Below are positions 24,482-35,334 of a stretch of DNA of 64,000 bases, one piece after another. The position numbers were made by a program, and so were the translations under genes. A model generated the notes under the pieces. That model was not told where the DNA came from, made no database searches, and saw only the letters and a list, made by a program, of their open reading frames with translations. How positions within the stretch are numbered: the stretch's first letter is position 1; each line of letters begins with the position of its first letter. The stretch comes from Umbelopsis isabellina. Taxonomy: Eukaryota > Mucoromycota > Umbelopsidomycetes > Umbelopsidales > Umbelopsidaceae. The DNA lies in assembly GCA_016758905.1 (NCBI GenBank), contig JAEPQZ010000018.1, positions 310,001-374,000 of the forward strand, given 5' to 3'.

Positions 24482-24900
24482 TGGACCGGCGTCCAAGAGG
24501 GACCCATCCCCATGCTGTATACCGCATAGTGGGAGCTCCAGAGTGGCTTACCCTACCGGCCTATGAGATATCTCAATAAAGTTAGTACCGTCCGCCTCAC
24601 GATTCCCAACCTTGCGACAGTCCCACAACTACCGGCCATTTGACCAGATCGGTACAAATTTGTTCACAAAACTAAGGATATTAACCTTCCCCACCATATA
24701 TCAATGCTCCATATGGTAATAGTGCTAAATGTAGAGCGAAAGACGCCGCCTACCTCTGTTACCTCACAAGTAAAATAAGATGTTCGCTACTATATGCAAC
24801 TTTCAGGGCCCAAAGTACACATTGACCTCATATGACTATTGGCTTTCGGGCGTAGCCCTTATACCGCGCACTATGCTAATCAGGTTTGCGCCTCCGACAT
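24482..24900. other. Block of different base composition, possible remnant of a repeat
   Basis: This block is visibly richer in G+C than the AT-rich DNA on both sides. It contains TACCGGCC twice (24554 and 24631 regions) and a local hairpin (AAGGGCTACGCCC read on the minus strand near 24850). There is no long frame, and no tRNA-like A or B box was found. It may be a foreign insert or a repeat. Confidence 0.3.
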
Positions 24901-27098
24901 CAATTACTTGAAATGTTTGTTTCGGGTTTAATATAAATATATTAACTCTTTGTTAGTTTTGGAGACCAATATAGTATGCTTGAGCACGGGATGCCGAAAT
25001 ATGAGGCTAGCACATATAGTGCCATGCTACGGCGTATGCTTCATATAAGAGTTCTCGGATGTGATATTATAAAACTACATGTTGGAGTGTGCAATAGTGA
25101 GTTGTGTTGTTTTATACTCTATATTTTGCATTGCGGAATGTGGATAGTAATTTTTGTTTTGAAAACAACCTTTTCATCGGGAAGCTTTGATCTCAAAATT
25201 AAAAGCAATGTTCACTCGTCAGGTATTAGTCTCAAGTGATTGGTTTTGATTTATCAAAATACTTGCAAAAATAAAAAATATCATAAATCTGTGAAAAAGA
25301 CGGGTATCATTTGTGAAGCAACATTTTAAACTTCCTCCGTTCACAAACGGTGCAGTTTCGGAATACCCACGTTATGCAATTAGCGTTTTTTTCATAAATG
25401 CTCTTTCTTCTGTGTTGCCGCACATCACTAATATTCAAGCTTACGATAGTCAACGACGAATACCTTTCTTTAAATCTTCCGAGTTCTATACAATTGGCTA
25501 AGTAAAATGACATATGCATTTTTGCCATGCGACAGATCAAGAGATCCTTGCGATACTGTATCGCCTCATATTGTCAAAGGTAGTAACAAGGGATCCGTTA
25601 TTATATGTTATTTATCACTGAATTTATCTGTTAGTCAAATAAATGATATTCATAAAATGTTGTGTTCTATGGCTTTAAATACACAAGCAATTCGCAATTA
25701 ATTATAAAATTGAAAATAGAAGATTTCTGTGTCATGTATAATTTACCTTTTTCTTACGATTTGAATATTTTGAGTAAACCAATGATGTGAAAAATAATGA
25801 TACGAAGAGTGACAAAAGCGTTCTGTCGATTGGGCACGACATGCTTTTGTAGTTATGGATGGCTAACATTAAAGAGTTGAACTCGCAGATTTTATTTCAA
25901 AAAATAGTTTATTTTGAAATGACAAATGAAGTGAGCCTATGCGCTCTTGCAACATCAATTAAATGGTGGATTTTGTTCAGAGAATTATCTCTTGTGTGAA
26001 GCTCATAAAGTAAACTGTTTCATCAATGTCTGTTGAACCAGACCTTTTCGTCGAGCGCCATTTCAGTGAAGAAAGCTAGAAATGGCTCATCTTTTGGTAA
26101 CCGTGTATTGTAGACTGTTATGGACTCTTACAGAGCTCCCTATCATTTGGACGCATTTAGCAAATCCAGTACGCAAGATGACAATCCATAATATAAGAAC
26201 ACATAACTCGAATGGTTGCATTGCGACGCGTCTGTGGTTACGCGACCGTTACACAAAACGTGGCGGCTAATATTCGTGATTGAGCCCATTCGGTGGCTTA
26301 GCTCAAAACTTTCCCAAATTATCTCAATGACTATACATGCCTGAGCTTCGGAAATGTAAAAAGAATAGGAGCACATTACTGAAAATGATATTGATATTTT
26401 ATATTGTTACACCTATTTGGTACTTGGGTTTTATCGAGTATGTAGTTTTTAAGCATTTAAACTCAATTGGCAGTCACTGCTTCAAGTTGAAATTCCTTTG
26501 ATATCTGTTGAAGTCGTTAGACTATCTATCTTGTAAATGGTCAGTCACAGTCGTTGGTACGGCGCAAGTAACTAATGTACTATGCATAGAACTTTCTATT
26601 GGCCATTTCTCGGCAATAGCAGACTCGTAAGGCAAATAGACAGCATATCCGTCAGCTAAATGAGCTGCTTTCTCGCACGCCTAGATAACTTTCAAAATTT
26701 AAGACGAGATTGATTTGCGACATTTGTTGCCACAACAAACGTGCATTAATTAGGGTATCATCATAGCTCCATGAATCGATATTTTTTTCGATTCTGATGA
26801 CTATAGTGATGTAAATTTCACACGAAATTTCACTGCTTTTAGAACCTTTGAGGTAGTAAATGAATTGAGCCAAACATGTTCATAAACTCTTATGCAACAG
26901 TTGGGACAATGGACAAAGTACAAATATAAGTCAGTGATCAGAGTTTATTCTCAGTAACAACACAGTGGATCCTATAAAGTGGACGCCACGCCTAAATTTT
27001 CTAGCACGTGACTATTTTCTCCCAGCGAAATCTTTCCAAGCCTCCGCATATGAGTCTACTGGAGAGTGTCAATCAAGGTCTCTCTCTTTTTCTCACCC

Positions 27099-27911
27099 AT
27101 GGCTCCTGGTAAATATCATTCGCATCTATCCTTAGAATGACAAATGGATGGATGGACGTATCGCAATGTAGATGGATCATGATCGATGGATGTGGATTGT
27201 CCAGCAATTTCTAGAAGATGCGCTTCGACAATTGCGATTCATCAATGCGTAGCAAAATTTTACATTTACACAATTCAATTGCAACAAGTTAAAACCTGAG
27301 AACACTAGCAGCTTGTAGATTCAGAACATACGATTTGCAACAAAACCGAGCACTATAACTTTACCTCGAATTATCAATATAATTTCCTCAACGACCATCC
27401 AGCCCAACAGCAATACCTGTCCTGTCCACTTGTCATTCAAATACTTCGTTTTTTAACTCGTTCTAATCGCTCTTCTTTATCTACAGTTGCTAAGAACAAG
27501 GCTCTTAATGCCAAGAAGGCTGCCCTTAAGGGTACCCAAGGCAAGGCTCAGCGTAAGGTCCGCACTTCCACCACCTTCCACTTGCCCAAGACTCTCAAGC
27601 TTGCTCGTGCTCCCAAGTACAGCCGCAAGTCCATTCCCCACGCTCCCCGCATGGACCAGTACCGTGTCATTCGTCAGCCTCTTAACACTGAGACTGCCAT
27701 GAAGAAGCTCGAGGATGATAACACTCTTGTCTTCCTCGTTGATGTCAAGGCCAACAAGAGACAAATCAAGGATGCCGTCAAGAAGCTTTACGACGTTGAC
27801 GCTGCCAAGATCAACACTCTCATCAGACCCGATGGTCAAAAGAAGGCTTATGTCCGTTTGACCGCTGACGCTGATGCTCTTGATGTTGCCAACAAGATTG
27901 GATTCATCTAA
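27099..27911 (+). CDS. RPL25: 60S ribosomal protein uL23 (L25/L23A)
   Basis: A tiny first exon at 27099-27108 encodes Met-Ala-Pro and one base of the next codon. A 378-nt intron follows, then exon 2 at 27487-27911. Total 144 residues. The basic N-terminal extension ([20 protein letters not shown]) precedes the uL23 core with [32 protein letters not shown] and the closing [13 protein letters not shown]. uL23 sits at the polypeptide exit tunnel and docks SRP and other nascent-chain factors. A long first intron right after the start codon is common in fungal ribosomal protein genes. The open frames on the opposite strand are shadows. Confidence 0.96.
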
Positions 27912-28480
27912 AGCACTCGCCTTTTGTTGAATACTTGTCATAATATTTTCGCACTTGCAATAAAAAATCAAGAATGCTTTAGAAAACCTATGTAGTCTCT
28001 GTTTAGGAGATCTAGGTTTTTGGGTTACAATTAAAATTGATTGTTCGAGTTGTAGTTGATGATATCGCGAAACTTTTTTTGTTTCCAAGTAAATTGGAAA
28101 ATTTAAGCAAGCAGCAGCAAATGTAACACTACGGTCTAAATTGCCCAAGAGAAATAAGGTACAATGTATAGCCAGCCATATGTGCAGCGAATATGACAAG
28201 AGACAGCATGGTAGACCTTTTCAGATGAGTATACGCCATCAAAAGGGCAAGCGAGCAAACAATGTACCTCAGGTATTCAACCTGCAACTTGATACATGGT
28301 TTATGGCCCTTTTTGCTCCACAGCCAGCTCCACAGCCAGCTTAAGACTAATTGCCAACTGCTCACAGACATGCTAATACACGGCAACATTCACAATTTAC
28401 ATACAAGATATAAGAAGTAATAAAGACAACCAAAAATGTGTCTAGTATCTTTTATTATCCATCAAAAGCCAAAAAACTTT
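27912..28480. other. Convergent 3' region between two ribosomal protein genes
   Basis: Polyadenylation-like AATAAA near 27959 and AT-rich DNA. A short imperfect tandem (CCACAGCCAGCT twice) lies at 28319-28341. No gene recognised. Confidence 0.5.
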
Positions 28481-29074
28481 TTAACGGGTCTTGAAGTCTA
28501 AAATCGAAAGCAAGCAATCAGCCAAACTGGTAACATTTAACACCTCATGAGATAATGACTTGAGATAACTTACAGTCCAAAAGAACGTTCATGGCCTCAG
28601 ACTCTTCACCAAAGTCCTTGACGACAACGCAGGAACAAGCAACGACCTTTCTGGGGTTACCCTCACGATCGATCTTGCAGAGACCAGCCCATTCACCGAG
28701 CTTCTTAGCATCGGAAACCTTGATCAAGTTGATGTTGTGCTCAGCGCAGAGAGCCTCAACAAGCTTGATGTACTCCTTCTCAGTGCAGGTCTCGACGAGG
28801 ACAGCAAGATGAGCTTGACGTCTACAAAGGGTAAGGTAACATGTCAGTAAAAGTGATGAACGCGAAATTACAGTGATGGCTGAAATTCCATTAAACTTCA
28901 CCTGTCAAGAGCCTTGGCGGCTTCACGGAGACCACGGGCAAGACCATCGTGGATCAAGGCACGACGGAGGACTTCTTGGAGAGCTTCCTCGACAGACATT
29001 TGGCCCTTGGTGGCATCGGCGGCAACCTCGATTTCTTGGGCATCAACGGCCATATGTTCTTCCTCAGCAGACAT
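28481..29074 (-). CDS. RPS12: 40S ribosomal protein eS12
   Basis: Three exons, 29074-28902, 28821-28574 and 28497-28481, give 145 residues. An acidic N-terminus ([20 protein letters not shown]) is followed by the L7Ae-like core: [66 protein letters not shown] and [10 protein letters not shown]. The last exon encodes only FKTR and the stop. eS12 belongs to the small-subunit beak. All introns have GT-AG ends and the three exon lengths sum to 438. Confidence 0.96.
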
Positions 29075-29612
29075 TTTCTAATGTGCAGAAAAAAGTTACG
29101 GTTAATTGAGATGTTCAGGCGAAAAGTTTGGTAGGGTTATCCAATGCATCCATCCATCCGTATGGGGGGCAAACCATCCACATTGAATAACTGATTCATT
29201 GCCCTTGATGATAGATTACTTACTATTTATAAAAGAGAAGGATCAAAGTGCTTCGCAGCTTGACCACTATAAAATACCATCCCGCTGCGACCCCCAGCTG
29301 TTTTTATGAAAAAAATAGATTAGCTGTTAGCCAATCATATTGGACACAGAATCTCGACAGACGTTTGTTAAAAAGAGTATCACAAACTGAACCTATAATT
29401 TGCTCTGTATATCGACTAAGCATTAAATTGTATACATCATTGTCTTAATCAAAGCTTTTGTTTCCATAATTACTTGTTTATGATGTTTTCCTAACTGACA
29501 TTATTAGAGCGCTATACCAGTCACGTGCACCACCTTTACAGCACTGTTATACATCGGAGCTCTTGGTGAGGTTTGGTGTGTTGTACTGGCGCAGACTATT
29601 TGCACTTACATA
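29075..29612. other. Divergent intergenic region, eS12 and HIBCH promoters
   Basis: Holds a GGAT-type tandem on the eS12 sense strand at 29147-29160, and an ACCCTACC string near 29133 that resembles ribosomal-gene promoter motifs of other fungi. TTATAAATA on the minus strand lies near 29225, and a CACGTG E-box near 29522. No gene. Confidence 0.45.
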
Positions 29613-31491
29613 ATGAACTACGGCCTGAAACTAGTCAGACCTAATTCATCCAGCAATCTCATTACTAGCTCTTCAGCCTTATATCGACAGAGTATGACCT
29701 ACCGCTCCAGATCTAGTCCTTCAGCAACAGCACTCAATCGTCTTAACAAAGTTGAAGCCTGGCTTTCTCCTAAACCCGTAAGTCTGAGCACCACAACACT
29801 ATGACGCGAACTCAGCCCAATAATGATGCATTATACTCTGATAGATGTCTACAGGTGTACCAGCAGACATAGAGCAAGAGGTTATCGCCAAGTCGCAGCT
29901 TGGTGCTCGGCAATTGATCATGAACCGACCTAAACGCCTGAACGCTCTTAATGGAAACATGGTAGACTCCATGAAACCACATCTCGAGGTATGTGGACCC
30001 CTTCATGTTCACAAAAAGTGATATTGCTGCTGAAGCAATTCTTTGATGCGTGCGTAATGGATATGTTTTGACAATACATTTTTTTACATGTTGCATTAGG
30101 CGTGGGAAAAGTCCGATCTTGCAAAAGTTATCTTGCTCAAAAGCAGCGGTGGCAAAGGCTTCTGCGCTGGCGGTGACGTGAGAAGTAAGCTGCTAACGCA
30201 GTATGACATTGAAAAAGGAGAATATGGATACTAATCCCGGTACAACTTTTAGCTGTCATTGAGCTCGCAGAGAAAAAGGATCCTAATGCTCTCAAGTTCT
30301 TTGAAGAGGAATATAAGTTGGATCATTTCATAGCTACCATGACAACGCCATTTGTTTCGGTGATGAATGGAATTACGAGTAAGTGCTAAGTGGTGGCCAG
30401 CAATATTACATGAAAGTATCTAACACCTTTGGATCAAATCAGTGGGTGGTGGTGTAGGACTCTCAGTACATGCACCATTTAGAATTGCCACAGAAAACAC
30501 AATGTTTGCTATGCCTGAAACTGCTATTGGTTTCTTTCCAGATGTTGGAGGAAGTTTCTTCTTGCCAAGACTCGATGGCCAGCTGGGAGCATACTTGGGT
30601 ATGACTGGCCAGCGTCTCAAAGGCTTGGATGTATTGTATGCTGGTATTGCTACACATTATGTCCCATCCAACCGCTTGCAAGCATTGGAAACGAGACTTT
30701 CTGAGCTTGAGACCAAGAACCCAGATGTTATTAATAATGCCATCGAGGAGTTTACCGAGGTCGAGTCCGCTAACTCATTCATTCTTGACGCTGACATTCG
30801 CAAAAGCATTGACAGGTCAGTTGCTGTAAAAACCTTTGTACGCAATGTTTGAATATTGAACTGATATCCGACACTTTGGCAATCTAGAACATTCAAGAAG
30901 AAGACTGTAGAAGATATAATGGCTGCCCTCGAAAAAGATGATTCCAAATGGGCCAAGGACACCAAAGAGACTTTGCAGAAAATGTCACCGAGCTCACTAA
31001 AGATCACCTTAGAGCAGATACGGAAAGGTGCCGACAAGAGTATCAGTGAATGTTTCCAGATGGAATACGGTATGGTGCAACAATCCCTCCAAGACCACGA
31101 TTTCGCTGAAGGTGTGACGGCTTCATTGGTCAAGAAAACGACTCCACAATGGCAGCCCAGCGCTCTCGACCAGGTCGATGCCAAAGATATCTCTAAAAAA
31201 TACTTTACCAATCCTCCTTCGCAACATCTCGAACTCTTGTCCAACAAAGATTACCACCAATACCCTCACCGCCATTACGCATTGCCATCCGAACATGACA
31301 TCAAGCTCGTTGTAACAGGAGAGGCACCCGATATCGGCAACTACGCGCTGAGCGAGAAAGAGGTGGTTGATTGGTTCTTGAAAGAACGCAAGGGAAAGCG
31401 TGGTGTCGAGGAGAAAGTCAAGGCCGTGCTCAAACAACAAACCACTACTGTCGGTGAAGGTGAAGGCCAAGGTTTGAAGTGGATCTATTAG
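29613..31491 (+). CDS. EHD3: 3-hydroxyisobutyryl-CoA hydrolase, mitochondrial (Ehd3/HIBCH)
   Basis: Six exons inferred: 29613-29777, 29845-29988, 30100-30184, 30253-30378, 30443-30815 and 30888-31491. They give 498 residues, almost the length of yeast Ehd3. The basic, Ser-rich N-terminus lacking acids is a likely mitochondrial presequence. The crotonase fold is plain: RPKRLNALNGNMV, KGFCAGGDVRTV, NGITMGGGVGLSVHAPFRIA, and the active-site stretch MPETAIGFFPDVGGSFFLPRL. The latter contains the glutamate and aspartate typical of HIBCH. The enzyme hydrolyses 3-hydroxyisobutyryl-CoA in valine breakdown; Ehd3 has also been described as a mitoribosomal protein in yeast. Confidence 0.92.
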
Positions 31492-31944
31492 ACATACCGA
31501 GAGAAATTATACATATGCCTACAATGAAGATAGAGAATAAACTACATTTTTGAAATAATGATTTACAATGGAGGGGATTGTAGAAGTTAAATAGAAATTG
31601 AAGGAGGTGTTTCCCCTTTTCAGTGCAATTTATTTAGTAGCAAACTTCCTGTGTCAGAATTAAGCCACAATTTACCATGGGCAAAAGAAGTCCAATTAGG
31701 CATTGTTATTTCAATAGTAAACTCGCTGCAAAATTTAAGCTTGGAGAAACATTGTAGTGAGCTGTTCAGTAAATAAGTTGTTTAGCCAATGTAGATTTGG
31801 TATCAGATTTATATAGATGGAGTGCTTCTCTTGGGAGATTAGAGAACTGTCTATCATAAATGTATTTTACCATTTGGCTAGATCTATGACCTTTCAGCAA
31901 CGGCCAGCCTTAACATGAAGCCTAATGTATCTTCGCCAAACCAT
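31492..31944. other. Convergent 3' intergenic region
   Basis: AT-rich spacer; nothing recognised. Confidence 0.5.
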
Positions 31945-33669
31945 TCAGTGTTCGTCCTCATGTGACGGACCCACTACATGATCATCCAGCTGTCCAATAT
32001 ATATCCTCAAGTTGGTAAGTTTGGAAACAATGTCCTTGTCTTCAATCGACTTTTGTGAGAACCCACAGTAACAGCATCTTCTAATTCTTTTTCTGTCGCA
32101 ACGGCAGAAACAATGGAACTGGTGCGTTCTTGGCGTCATATCTGATCTGAATTTATATGTGAGTTCGACGAGATACTCACATTCTTTCTCAGAGGATCCA
32201 ATATCAAATGAATAAACAGTAAGGAGGCGAATGTGATGGTGTGGTAATTCAATGCGAGTATCCTTTTGGTCTAGCAGACACAGATGACGCAGATGAATAT
32301 AGCTGACATTGGGGCAGTAATTAAATATGTGATCGAATACAACAACCCATGTTTTCATTTTTTCAAATGTTACACTTTTGAGGTGAGTTTGCATGTCAAT
32401 CGGTGGTGATGAAGGAGCGCAGGCTATTTCTATATTTTCCAACTTGAGTGTCTCGAGTCGAGGACACTGACACATCAGTCGCAAAAACTGCAATTCCATC
32501 TCCGTCCCCGTTCTCGTCGATAAACTAAGATTTGTTAGATTATGACAGTTATCAAGAGCAGCATCGAAGCCCGCCGAAGTAATATTGTCACAACATTGCA
32601 ATGTTAGAAAGCATAAAGTCCCCCCGAAACAAGTGGCTGCTTTATGGAGATCCTGGTCGCCGAAACTTATAGTTGGCCTCAAACCGGACCCTCGAGCTGG
32701 CCGCAAAGATCTGTTGCCCTTCAGACAGAGGGCTTTTAAACCGTTGTTTGCCGCAGCAGATTGAGACAACATTTCGAAGAAACTTGCCTTTGGTGCATAA
32801 CCTTCATTATAAGCTTTGCACGTAAAGTCACTAAGGGAGGAGCAACTTTGTGCAATTTCGCAAAAATCTATTGTCTCGTTGTTGCCGCGGGAACTGGTCA
32901 TAATCCGTTTCAATTTTGGATATCTGTGGGCCAAATGTGCTACCCAGGAACGATCAATATCTTCGATATCAAAATTGAGAGTTGTTATAAAAGAGATTGT
33001 TATTTTCCGAGAATGTGAATTCGTTATTGGTTCCTGACCTCCCGCAGTTAAGTGTAGCGTGTCTAAATTTGGACAATTTATCGCCAGATCTTCCAGAATT
33101 GCTACTTTGATAATATCTAGCGATAGCCTTAAGTTGACGAGATTGGGAAAATTGCCCCCTAAACCTTCGATTGCAGTGAGTGGTAAAACTGTCCATAGCT
33201 CTAAAGTCGTAATTTGACGAGCACCACATTTGGCTATTAATTCCACGGCTTCACCCAAACCTTGCAATGTGCGAAGTTTACTGCATAAAGGAAGCAATGT
33301 CGCATAATCCGGAGAGATATGTCGGTTATAATTCTCATCATCATAAATAAGATGATGAATGTAGATTCTCTCTACGTTGGAGCACAATGACAGGAGTTCT
33401 GATACTGGGGATATTCCAAGATCATATTCATCAAGCACAATGCGAAGTGATTTGACCCATTTTCCGAGACCTCCATTGACTTCGTATGTGTTAGTGAGCC
33501 GAGTGAAAATAGCACATGTATCACCTGGTGACTCCAACTCCAGCTCTTCATATAAAAAGGATTGTGAGCAGTCATGCCAGAATTTATTCACACATAGGCA
33601 CGAAAAAAGGGAGTCTTTAGGTAAAAATGAGAAAATGTTATGGATTATTTCAGCGGGTAAGGTGTTCAT
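31945..33669 (-). CDS. F-box protein with leucine-rich repeats
   Basis: Intronless, 574 residues from the ATG at 33669. I prefer this to the in-frame ATG at 33714, because a TATATAAA box lies only 14 bp before the latter and about 60 bp before the former. The F-box occupies residues 1-40 (NTLPAEIIHNIFSFLPKDSL, then CLCVNKFWHD). Irregular leucine-rich repeats follow (for example NLVNLRLSLD, NLDTLHLTAG, FLTLQCCDNIT and NLTNLSLSTR). It would be a substrate receptor of an SCF ubiquitin ligase. The C-terminal CFCRCDRKRIRRCCYCGFS is an unusual cysteine cluster that may bind metal. Mucoralean genomes hold many such F-box genes, so the substrate cannot be inferred. Confidence 0.85.
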   Translation of the reverse strand: MNTLPAEIIHNIFSFLPKDSLFSCLCVNKFWHDCSQSFLYEELELESPGDTCAIFTRLTNTYEVNGGLGKWVKSLRIVLDEYDLGISPVSELLSLCSNVERIYIHHLIYDDENYNRHISPDYATLLPLCSKLRTLQGLGEAVELIAKCGARQITTLELWTVLPLTAIEGLGGNFPNLVNLRLSLDIIKVAILEDLAINCPNLDTLHLTAGGQEPITNSHSRKITISFITTLNFDIEDIDRSWVAHLAHRYPKLKRIMTSSRGNNETIDFCEIAQSCSSLSDFTCKAYNEGYAPKASFFEMLSQSAAANNGLKALCLKGNRSLRPARGSGLRPTISFGDQDLHKAATCFGGTLCFLTLQCCDNITSAGFDAALDNCHNLTNLSLSTRTGTEMELQFLRLMCQCPRLETLKLENIEIACAPSSPPIDMQTHLKSVTFEKMKTWVVVFDHIFNYCPNVSYIHLRHLCLLDQKDTRIELPHHHIRLLTVYSFDIGSSEKECEYLVELTYKFRSDMTPRTHQFHCFCRCDRKRIRRCCYCGFSQKSIEDKDIVSKLTNLRIYIGQLDDHVVGPSHEDEH

Positions 33670-33727
33670 GACAAGGAAGTGGAGATGTGGATTTGTGACG
33701 ATTTGATGCCACATTTTAATGAAGGTA

Positions 33728-33735
33728 TTTATATA
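33728..33735 (-). promoter_or_regulatory. TATA box of the F-box gene
   Basis: Perfect TATATAAA on the minus strand. Its distance to the two candidate ATGs supports the downstream one at 33669. Confidence 0.5.
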
Positions 33736-34080
33736 AAATTCGAACGACTGCGCAACTTGAAGCCTTGAGCTACCTTTGTTACGTTGAGCTCATGCCTGTT
33801 ACACCAGTATCCTCCATACTTTTTGGTAGAAGTCAACCTATTTACACATCGGGGGTGTGACAAAGTACCATATTCTCAAATAGCAACTTATACAAAATCG
33901 AAAATGTGTTGTAGTATTCGCAACAACTGCACCGAGGATCTATACGTATACATAATCCGTATAAAAAAGGTCTGTTGGAGGTCTAGAAGCAAAGTGGAGC
34001 ATATTATGGTATCGGTGTATGCTAAGACGCGTTGCATGCGATCCTATATATTAAGTATAGTGGTTTCCAAGGACTTGCCA
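33736..34080. other. Intergenic region
   Basis: Spacer upstream of the F-box gene and downstream of the Mis12 gene. No feature recognised. Confidence 0.5.
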
Positions 34081-35171
34081 TTAAACATAGTGCTCTTTCA
34101 GGGCTTGCAAGTCACTTAATGTAGCGATGTCGGTAGTTTTTTCCACCAGTTCCTGTCGAACCAGATCATGGACTACTTGATCGTCCATATGCTCGTCAGT
34201 AAACAATCGAAGCTGCCGCCTCACATCTTGCTTTATATACTGTGCTCGCACATCTTCCTTTGATAAATACGCCATCTTTTCTGAATCAGCCACAAACTCT
34301 TTCAACGGTCGCATCAGACTTTGCAATTGCTGCAGCTGGTTTGATACCAAATCCATTGTGTCGCCAATCTGGGATACTGAAAAAGATTGCTGAGTGTGAG
34401 CGTTCAGACATACCATTAGCCAACGTTATACTTACTTCCATGCTGTTTTGGTATGCTGGAAAGGAATCCTAATTCCTTTTGGCAGTATTCCAGTCGCTTT
34501 GTGAGCTGATCCGTTGACTGTATTTGGCTTTTTAGTTTAAACCGAAGAGCTTTTTGCTGCAAGAGAGACGGCGTTAGTTTTGGAGATGCGAGTACGAGTG
34601 GTGGTCATGTAAGTGGGAAACATACAGCAATAACGTTCTTGCGCATTTCCTCCAGTTCCTTATCCAAATGATCCTCATACGCTTGTGTATACGTGAAGTT
34701 CAGGTTCTACATATTGTTACTACATTGACCAAATTATGGTATCATTTCCCCTAAAAAGTCGATGTTTTACCTTGTTATGACTCAACGTTATTGGTAAATT
34801 GTCAGGTAGCCGAAAGATATTGTTGAACACAAACTCTTCAAACACGACAAACCGCTTATCGAACACATTATCCAAGAGAATATCAAACTTTTCCACTCCC
34901 TGCAGAAAACCGAAAGCACACGATAGTGTGAGCAACTATAAACAATCGCCGTAAATAGTGAAAGCTCGTAGCTGTTGCTTACCTCGACCTTTTTCTTTTC
35001 ATCGCCAGGCAGGGTATTGATGAACGCCTCGACGCCTTCTACGGCTTTCGACATGCAGCCAATGCAGGCATTATAAAAATCGTCGGTGAATCGCACGGGA
35101 AGGTAGCCTAAATGTTCTGTGATGAGTTCAAGGTGATTGTATCGTCGGGCGATAGCATTGGGAGGCGACAT
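34081..35171 (-). CDS. MIS12: Kinetochore protein Mis12/Mtw1
   Basis: Five exons, 35171-34983, 34899-34771, 34706-34626, 34556-34436 and 34376-34081, give 271 residues. The N-terminal head matches Mis12: LITEHLGYLPVRFTDDFYNA, then GVEKFDILLDNVFDKRFVVFEEFV and FRLPDNLPITLSHNK. The rest is coiled coil (AYEDHLDKELEEMRKN, RLEYCQKELG, NQLQQLQSLMRPLK). Mis12 anchors the four-protein complex linking CENP-C at the centromere to the Ndc80 complex. In-frame ATGs at 35183 and 35195 would add 4 or 8 residues. The gene diverges from the methyltransferase gene over about 160 bp. Confidence 0.85.
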
Positions 35172-35334
35172 TTTCTGTGGCATAAGCTGGAACAAACGGC
35201 GTGTGTCTGTCGCGTTTTTGGTGTCCCGTCCTGCTCGTTACTGAGCATTTTTGAAATTTTCTGGATTTCGCGCGCGTTTCTTTTGGGTGTGTACGTGACT
35301 TGCAAAATAGCCCTACTCTCCAGTCTTTACAAAC

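Larger units (their letters stand above)
24086..27098. other. 3 kb AT-rich gene-poor interval
   Basis: No convincing gene on either strand; the open frames are short and lack family features. It holds an inverted repeat at 24424-24481, a block of higher GC at about 24481-24900, and otherwise very AT-rich DNA. The end next to 27098 is the uL23 promoter, with TATAAA at 26973-26978 and CACGTG near 27004. Confidence 0.45.

Noticed and set aside
27109-27486. snoRNA inside the uL23 intron
   Set aside because: No box C (RTGATGA) paired with box D, and no clear H/ACA hairpins, could be found by eye.
27477-28199. 240-codon frame on the minus strand
   Set aside because: Antisense to the uL23 coding exon and its 3' flank; an effect of strong codon bias in a ribosomal gene.
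28141-28344. 67-codon plus-strand frame ending in APQPAPQPA
   Set aside because: Created by a small tandem repeat in a convergent 3' region; no support as a gene.
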